Below, piece by piece: positions 4,671-9,668 of a DNA stretch of 9,668 nt. Position numbers and translations under genes: made by a program. Position 1 is the stretch's first letter; every line of letters starts with the position of its first letter. The notes beneath the pieces are model-generated. The model worked only from the letters and a program-made list of their open reading frames with translations. It searched no databases and was not told the DNA's origin. Source of the DNA: Bdellovibrionales bacterium (GTDB taxonomy: Bacteria; Bdellovibrionota; JAFGOL01); the NCBI GenBank assembly GCA_022710165.1, contig JAKLHL010000051.1, positions 1-9,668 of the forward strand, given 5' to 3'.

Positions 4671-7416
4671 TTAACATCTCCTTTAAATACTTACCAGTAA
4701 ACGAGCCTTGAGTGCTTGCGATCTCTTCTGGTGAACCTTGTGCTATTATCCTTCCGCCATTCTCGCCGGCGTCAGGACCAAGGTCAATTACGTGATCGCT
4801 GTGCTTTACAAGGTCCATATTGTGTTCAACTACAAGAACACTGTTACCCTCATTGACCAATTTCTGAAGTACTATTATAAGACGCTCAACCTCAGAGGGA
4901 TGAAGACCTGTCGTTGGTTCGTCCAATATATAGAGCATGTGTGAGCGTTTTTTCTTACTCGTGCCTTCTATCAGCTCTTTGCATATTTTTAATCTTTGTG
5001 CTTCACCGCCGGAAAGAGTTCCTGCCGCCTGACCAATAACAAGATATTCAAGTCCAACATCCATAAGCAGCTTTAACATGTTCCTAAGATTGTGTGATGA
5101 TATAAAGAAGTCGTATGCTTCCTCTACCGTCATGTTGAGCACTTCATTTATGTTCTTTCCCTTATAGGTCACATCAAGGACTTCTTTTTTATATCTAGTT
5201 CCATGGCAGGTTTCACATCTCATATATATGTCTGCCATGAACAACATATCTACCTCGATAAAACCGTCTCCTCCGCACACCGGACAAGCGCCGTCTTCAA
5301 CGTTGAAAGAAAAATGAGAAGTAGTATAACCCCTGCTTCTAGCCAACGGGGTTTGTGCAAAGCATTCTCTTATATAATCAAACCCAGATATAAATGTTAT
5401 AGGCGTTGATCTTTGTGACCGAGTAAGAGGGTCTTGATCTATCATCATCACGTCTTCTACATGTTCAAGTCCTGATATGGCTTTATACTCTGGACTACGC
5501 ACGGATTCTTTTCCGAACTTTGATAGCAATATCGGATAAACAGATCTTGTTATCATCGTACTTTTACCGCTGCCAGAAACACCAGTTACACAGACGAACC
5601 TGTTGAGAGGTATCTTAAGATCAACATCCTTAAGATTGTTCTCTTTAAGACCTTTAATGGTCAGAAAATTAGTGCCTGTGCCAACTCTTCTCCTTGAATA
5701 AGAGGTCCTGTCACTAACACCAATATATCTTGAAGTTATCGTGTTAGCCTTCTTTGAGAATTCGTTTATCGGACCAGCGAACACAACATTGCCGCCTTTC
5801 AGACCGCTCTGCGGTCCAAGCTCTACAACGTGGTCCATGGCTTTTATGATAGCAGGATCATGTTCGACAACAATTACCTTATTACCGTTATCACGGATCC
5901 TGTAGATCATGTTAAGAAGTCTATCAACGTCCCTCGGGTGAAGACCTATGCTGGGTTCGTCAAGGACATATATGGTATCTACCAAAGACGCTCCCAACTG
6001 GTTCGAAAGGTTTATCCTTTGAGCCTCACCATTGGAAAGGGTCTTCGCAAGTCTGTTAAGTGTAAGATAACCAAGACCTATATCATTAACAAAAGAAGTT
6101 CTCTGAAGCAGCTGCTTCATTATCTCTCTGGTTATGTTCTTTTCATGTTCTGTCAGCTGTAATTCTCCCAGCCATTTATATAGCTCAGACATGCACATCT
6201 CGTGTATCTGGTTTATGTTCTTGTCTGCTATCTTTACATAAGCTGCAGAGGGGTTCAACCTGGTACCATTACACGTCGTACATGTGTAAGAACTTTTGTA
6301 TCTATTAAGGAGCACTCTTACGTAGACTTTGTATTTTTTCTTCTCAAGTTCCTCAAAAACATAATTCAAGCCAAGGAATTTATCTTTGCCCTTGCCGCCG
6401 CGTCCCTCGTAGATGAACTTTTTTTCCTTTGGGGTCAGTTCACTGAACTTTTTGTTAACATCAACCCCCTTATCTCTAAGGTAATTAACCATAGTGTGAA
6501 AATGATGTCTTACGCTTGGTTTGTTGAATATCTCAAGAGCTCCGCCTAAAATGCTTTTACTTGGATCGGGAACAAGTTTTGATTCGTCTATCTTTAGTAT
6601 GTTGCCAAAACCTTTACAATCCGGGCAGGCACCAATAGGACTGTCAAAAGAAAAAAGCCTGGGGTCCACATCAATAAAGGCCTTGCCGCATGACGAACAT
6701 ACATTATCGACGTTAAATCTTGATATCTTGCCCTGATCGATAAAATTGACATAAGATTCCCTGTGGCCAAGGAATATAGACCTTTCTACAGCTTCCCAAA
6801 TCCTATTCTGTTCGGATTCAGATATCTGGAACCTGTCATAAACGACAAAGTATTCTGAGGGCAGTTCAACATCGTCCTCGCTAAGATCATAGGTCTGACC
6901 GTTAAAGAACACTCTCATGAACCCTGACATAAGAAGCTCTTGTTTGGTCCCCTTGAACTTGAACATAATATAGACCCTTTGGTCTTTGTGTTTTGATACA
7001 AGCTCTTTAACAATATCGTCTATGGTATATTTTTTTACCTCTATATTGCAGTCGGGACAGTACGTATGGCCAACCTTCGAGAACAACGACCTAAGGTAAT
7101 CATATATCTCTGTAATGGTCCCAACGGTACCTCTGGAGCCTTTTACTTTATTCCTTTGTTCTACGGCAATAGTAGGGGATATATTCTCTATCGACTCAAC
7201 GGCAGGCTTGTCTATCCTTTCCAGGAACTGCCTGACATAAGACGACAATGACTCTATGTATCTTCTCTGACCCTCTGCATATATTGTATCAAATACCAAT
7301 GACGACTTACCTGAACCACTTGGGCCTACTATTACCGTAGCCTTAGAATCAGGAATAACGACACTGATCCCTTTTAAATTATTCTGGGATGCACCTTTTA
7401 TAATAAGATCAGACAT
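4663..7416 (-). CDS. uvrA: UvrABC excinuclease subunit A
   Basis: DNA damage-recognition ATPase of nucleotide excision repair, which loads UvrB at lesions. The full-length protein has 917 residues (E. coli 940). First ABC module: Walker A GPSGSGKS (31-38), signature LSNGEAQR (460-467) and Walker B YVLDEP (483-488). Second module: Walker A TGVSGSGKS (611-619), signature LSGGEAQR (801-808) and Walker B YILDEP (829-834). The paired cysteines of the zinc modules are all present: 120/123 and 379/382, 240/243 with 264/267, and 711/714 with 734/737, the last being the DNA-binding zinc finger. The first signature has Asn462 where LSGGE is usual. All other key motifs are intact, and the presence of UvrB-binding and insertion regions suggests a true UvrA rather than a drug-resistance paralogue. 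The ATG lies 8 bases after the PBP1A stop with no clear ribosome binding site, so expression probably depends on the upstream gene. Damage-inducible control is not visible here. Confidence 0.97.
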   Translation of the reverse strand: MSDLIIKGASQNNLKGISVVIPDSKATVIVGPSGSGKSSLVFDTIYAEGQRRYIESLSSYVRQFLERIDKPAVESIENISPTIAVEQRNKVKGSRGTVGTITEIYDYLRSLFSKVGHTYCPDCNIEVKKYTIDDIVKELVSKHKDQRVYIMFKFKGTKQELLMSGFMRVFFNGQTYDLSEDDVELPSEYFVVYDRFQISESEQNRIWEAVERSIFLGHRESYVNFIDQGKISRFNVDNVCSSCGKAFIDVDPRLFSFDSPIGACPDCKGFGNILKIDESKLVPDPSKSILGGALEIFNKPSVRHHFHTMVNYLRDKGVDVNKKFSELTPKEKKFIYEGRGGKGKDKFLGLNYVFEELEKKKYKVYVRVLLNRYKSSYTCTTCNGTRLNPSAAYVKIADKNINQIHEMCMSELYKWLGELQLTEHEKNITREIMKQLLQRTSFVNDIGLGYLTLNRLAKTLSNGEAQRINLSNQLGASLVDTIYVLDEPSIGLHPRDVDRLLNMIYRIRDNGNKVIVVEHDPAIIKAMDHVVELGPQSGLKGGNVVFAGPINEFSKKANTITSRYIGVSDRTSYSRRRVGTGTNFLTIKGLKENNLKDVDLKIPLNRFVCVTGVSGSGKSTMITRSVYPILLSKFGKESVRSPEYKAISGLEHVEDVMMIDQDPLTRSQRSTPITFISGFDYIRECFAQTPLARSRGYTTSHFSFNVEDGACPVCGGDGFIEVDMLFMADIYMRCETCHGTRYKKEVLDVTYKGKNINEVLNMTVEEAYDFFISSHNLRNMLKLLMDVGLEYLVIGQAAGTLSGGEAQRLKICKELIEGTSKKKRSHMLYILDEPTTGLHPSEVERLIIVLQKLVNEGNSVLVVEHNMDLVKHSDHVIDLGPDAGENGGRIIAQGSPEEIASTQGSFTGKYLKEMLNG
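4678..4684 (-). promoter_or_regulatory. Ribosome binding site of the U32 gene inside uvrA
   Basis: AAAGGAG seven bases before the ATG at 4670, lying within the last codons of uvrA. It supports the overlapping start and translational coupling of the two genes. Confidence 0.65.
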
Positions 7417-7424
7417 AAAATATT

Positions 7425-9668
7425 CTAATAATTCTCTCTAAAGAACCTTGTCTCGTCGGCGTCCTCTGGTTTGTACTCACCCTCTACCCTTGTAGGTTCG
7501 GAGCCTGCTTTAAAAGGAAGGTATAATACTTTTTTGGACCTCATTGAAGCGACCCTTCCAGTATAACCATCTATCTTCACTACGTTGATACCCTGAGGCT
7601 GTGAGAAGTCTGACTTAGGATATCTTGAAACAGCATATTTCATATAAGGTATCCATATCGGTATGGCCACCTCAGCTCCTGTCCTTCCTTCTCCAAGGGT
7701 CTTCGACTGGTCGTCATATCCGACCCAAACACCAGTTACAACATTCGGTGTATAACCAACGAACCATGCGTCGGTAAAATCATTTGATGTTCCGGTCTTT
7801 CCAGCCAAAGGAACATTAACGGCGGATCCAGCCTGAGCACCAGTACCTCTTGTAGCCGCATCTTTTAAAAGCATGTTCATTATATAAGCGGTCTTTGGTG
7901 ATATAACATATCCAGCAGGCACAGGATCTTCTACATATTTCTTGCCCTCTATACCTTGTTTTATGATCTCCTCGTCTTGATCTTCAAATTCTTTAAGTGC
8001 TTCTTCCTGTCTTTCCTCTCTCTGTTCTTTTGCCTGTTTATCCTCTATCAGCTTAAGCTGTTCCTCTCTAAGCTTTTCGTCTTCTTCTGTAAAATTCTTG
8101 TCCAACAAAGGATCATATGGCTTAGATGGATCATACTGCTCTACCACGTTGCCGTCCCTGTCTTCCACTTTAAAGATAAAGAATGGAGCGACCCTTTTCC
8201 CTCCATTAGCAAAAACCCCAAAAGCCTTGGTCATTTCCCATAACGATACCGAGGTAGATCCAAGTCCCAAGGAAAGGTCCCTTGGCATTTCAGAATTAAT
8301 ACCCAGGTTCTTTGCATATTCTATAACGTAAGAGACTTTAACGTCCTGAAGTATCTTTGTAGTAGGTATGTTCCTTGAGAATATAAGGGCATCCCTGAAA
8401 GTTGTGTCGCCATAGAATTCCTTTGAATAATTAGCGGGTTTCCACGTACCGCCTTTCTCTTCATCTTCGTTATCATAGACTATAGGTGCATCAACTATTA
8501 TAGTCGCTGGAGTAAAGCCGCTGTCAAGTGCAGCTGAATATACAATAGGTTTAAACGTAGAACCGGCTTGTCTTTTTGCCTGATAGGCACGATTGAACTC
8601 ACTACAGCCAGTCTCATCAAGCCCACTCAATCTTGCCATGGCACAGTTCTTGTAACTATAGCCTCCAACCATTGCATTGATGGATCCATCAACGACGTTA
8701 AAAGACAATAGCGATCCCTGAACCAAAGGTTCCTGTTCCAGAGTAAAAACGCCCTGCCTTAAAATTGAGACGTACACCATGTCCCCTTTTCTTAGGAACC
8801 CAGAACTTAATTTTCCGCCATAAGCCCAGGAATAACCGTCTTTCTTTATAACACCTTCCACGTTCCCGACCTTGATCTTTATCTCCTGGGTCTTATCATT
8901 AATGCCCATAACAACAGCCTTATACCTTTTATCTTTCTCTATCGGTGTAGGTGCTGTTTTCATACTATACTGGTTTTTCTTGTCCTCTTTTTCCTCTATA
9001 ACGAACATCTTATTCCTAAACTTGAATTCCTGCCAAAGCTCAGGGAAATAGATGTAGTCCCTTACAGAGCCCACTGATTCCATGTGTATCTTTTCGAGCT
9101 CTGCGTTTATTTCTTTATCAGAATGCAGTTTCTTTATTGGGCCCCTGAACCCTTGTTGTTTATCAAGCAGCTCTATTTCGTCCTTCACAGCTTTGTCTGC
9201 GACCTTCTGCATCTCAAGATCAAGTGTTGAATATATCTTCCATCCTTCATCTAAGACCCTGTCTGAGCCGTATTTAGAAACAAGATACCTTCTAACGAAC
9301 TCAACAAAGTAAGGCGCATACTGCAAGTTGTGGTCTATGTTCTTATAAAGCTTCAACCTTTCGTTAGCTGCCTTAAGGGCTTCTTTTTTAGTGATATAGC
9401 CGTCCTCTACCATCCTATTTAGGACGTATATCTGTCTTTCTTTAGCTTTGTCCGGATTTGAATATGGAGACCATTTAGACGGTGCTTGAGGAAGTCCTGC
9501 AAGCAAGGCCGCCTCTGCAATAGTAAGGTCTTTTGCGTCCTTGTTAAAATACTGACTAGCTGCAGCCTGCACACCATATGCATTATGTCCGAGGAAGATC
9601 TGGTTCAAATATAAGAACAATATCTCGTTCTTGCTTAAATGGCTTTCTATCCTGCCGGCCAATATGGC
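7425..9668 (-). CDS. mrcA: Penicillin-binding protein 1A (class A transglycosylase/transpeptidase), 5' end missing
   Basis: Bifunctional peptidoglycan synthase acting in the periplasm. The reading frame continues past the window edge: the membrane anchor and the catalytic Glu part of the glycosyltransferase domain are missing. TTG at 9662 is an internal Leu codon, not a start. Counting from that codon, residues 1-95 are the end of the GT51 domain (NQIFLGHNAYGVQAAASQYF, LLAGLPQAPSKWSPY). An OB-like domain lies at about 240-310. The transpeptidase domain has all three active-site motifs: S368-T-F-K, S429-R-N and K622-T-G-T. Two oddities stand out. A loop bounded by Cys340 and Cys353 sits just before the SxxK motif, where relatives usually run directly from GGY to S-x-FNRA. 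A strongly charged insertion of about 45 residues (about 524-569) lies between the SRN and KTGT motifs. It is the most upstream visible gene of the operon with uvrA. The mrcA/ponA name rests on domain order and motifs. Confidence 0.95.
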   Translation of the reverse strand, partial: AILAGRIESHLSKNEILFLYLNQIFLGHNAYGVQAAASQYFNKDAKDLTIAEAALLAGLPQAPSKWSPYSNPDKAKERQIYVLNRMVEDGYITKKEALKAANERLKLYKNIDHNLQYAPYFVEFVRRYLVSKYGSDRVLDEGWKIYSTLDLEMQKVADKAVKDEIELLDKQQGFRGPIKKLHSDKEINAELEKIHMESVGSVRDYIYFPELWQEFKFRNKMFVIEEKEDKKNQYSMKTAPTPIEKDKRYKAVVMGINDKTQEIKIKVGNVEGVIKKDGYSWAYGGKLSSGFLRKGDMVYVSILRQGVFTLEQEPLVQGSLLSFNVVDGSINAMVGGYSYKNCAMARLSGLDETGCSEFNRAYQAKRQAGSTFKPIVYSAALDSGFTPATIIVDAPIVYDNEDEEKGGTWKPANYSKEFYGDTTFRDALIFSRNIPTTKILQDVKVSYVIEYAKNLGINSEMPRDLSLGLGSTSVSLWEMTKAFGVFANGGKRVAPFFIFKVEDRDGNVVEQYDPSKPYDPLLDKNFTEEDEKLREEQLKLIEDKQAKEQREERQEEALKEFEDQDEEIIKQGIEGKKYVEDPVPAGYVISPKTAYIMNMLLKDAATRGTGAQAGSAVNVPLAGKTGTSNDFTDAWFVGYTPNVVTGVWVGYDDQSKTLGEGRTGAEVAIPIWIPYMKYAVSRYPKSDFSQPQGINVVKIDGYTGRVASMRSKKVLYLPFKAGSEPTRVEGEYKPEDADETRFFRENY

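Noticed and set aside
5830..6549. Plus-strand open frames of 110 and 115 codons antisense to uvrA
   Set aside because: They are shadows of uvrA, with composition and hydrophobic runs expected from reverse-complemented coding sequence and no start signals.
7956..8243. Hydrophobic Phe/Leu-rich 95-codon plus-strand frame that looks like a membrane protein
   Set aside because: It is the antisense reading of the Glu/Lys-rich PBP1A insertion (GAA/AAA/GAG codons read backwards as TTC/TTT/CTC), so its apparent membrane character is an artefact.
9660..9662. TTG at 9662 as the start of the PBP1A gene
   Set aside because: It falls inside the glycosyltransferase domain and the frame stays open through the window edge (Ala-Ile before it), so the protein is truncated by the window rather than starting here.

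Overview
This window looks like an ordinary chromosomal stretch from a Gram-negative bacterium of roughly 40% GC (by eye), with frequent ATA (Ile) and AGG (Arg) codons. Gram-negative envelope markers are a class A penicillin-binding protein of the PBP1A type and a small protein with an OmpA-type peptidoglycan-binding domain. Phylum cannot be fixed from this sequence; Desulfobacterota, Deferribacterota or a related low-GC proteobacterial-type lineage would fit. No RNA genes, insertion sequences, phage genes or CRISPR arrays are visible, and no gene-free stretch exceeds 90 bases.

Layout, left to right. (1) Positions 1-155, minus strand: the start of a small exported protein with a strong ribosome binding site; the rest lies outside the window. 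(2) An 89-base divergent intergenic region (156-244). (3) 245-1426, plus strand: an RlmI-type 23S rRNA m5C methyltransferase, the only plus-strand gene. It converges, with 3 bases to spare, on the next gene. (4) 1430-3053, minus strand: a two-gene unit, first an N-terminally anchored OmpA-domain protein, then a membrane-anchored coiled-coil protein with a C-terminal helix-hairpin-helix domain, which starts at TTG behind a strong ribosome binding site. (5) 3054-3113: an intergenic strip with a likely terminator for the upstream operon and a perfect 7-bp inverted repeat just before the OmpA-domain gene. (6) 3112-9668, minus strand: a tightly packed operon read in the order PBP1A (its 5' end is cut off by the window edge), uvrA, a U32-family protein (probable tRNA or rRNA hydroxylase) and a small CoA-binding Rossmann protein. 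Junctions are +8, -8 and +2 bases.

The large operon mixes cell-wall synthesis (PBP1A), nucleotide excision repair (UvrA) and probable RNA modification (U32), so it reads as a housekeeping transcription unit rather than one pathway. The OmpA/helix-hairpin-helix pair is the most intriguing part. If the predicted topologies hold, one protein reaches the peptidoglycan from the inner membrane while the other projects a long coiled coil with a DNA-binding-type domain into the cytoplasm. Sequence oddities worth attention are a cysteine-bounded loop and a highly charged insertion in the PBP1A transpeptidase domain, an Asp-to-Cys change at the peptidoglycan-binding position of the OmpA domain, and an Asn in the first ABC signature of UvrA. 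I see no clear novel defence or mobile system here.
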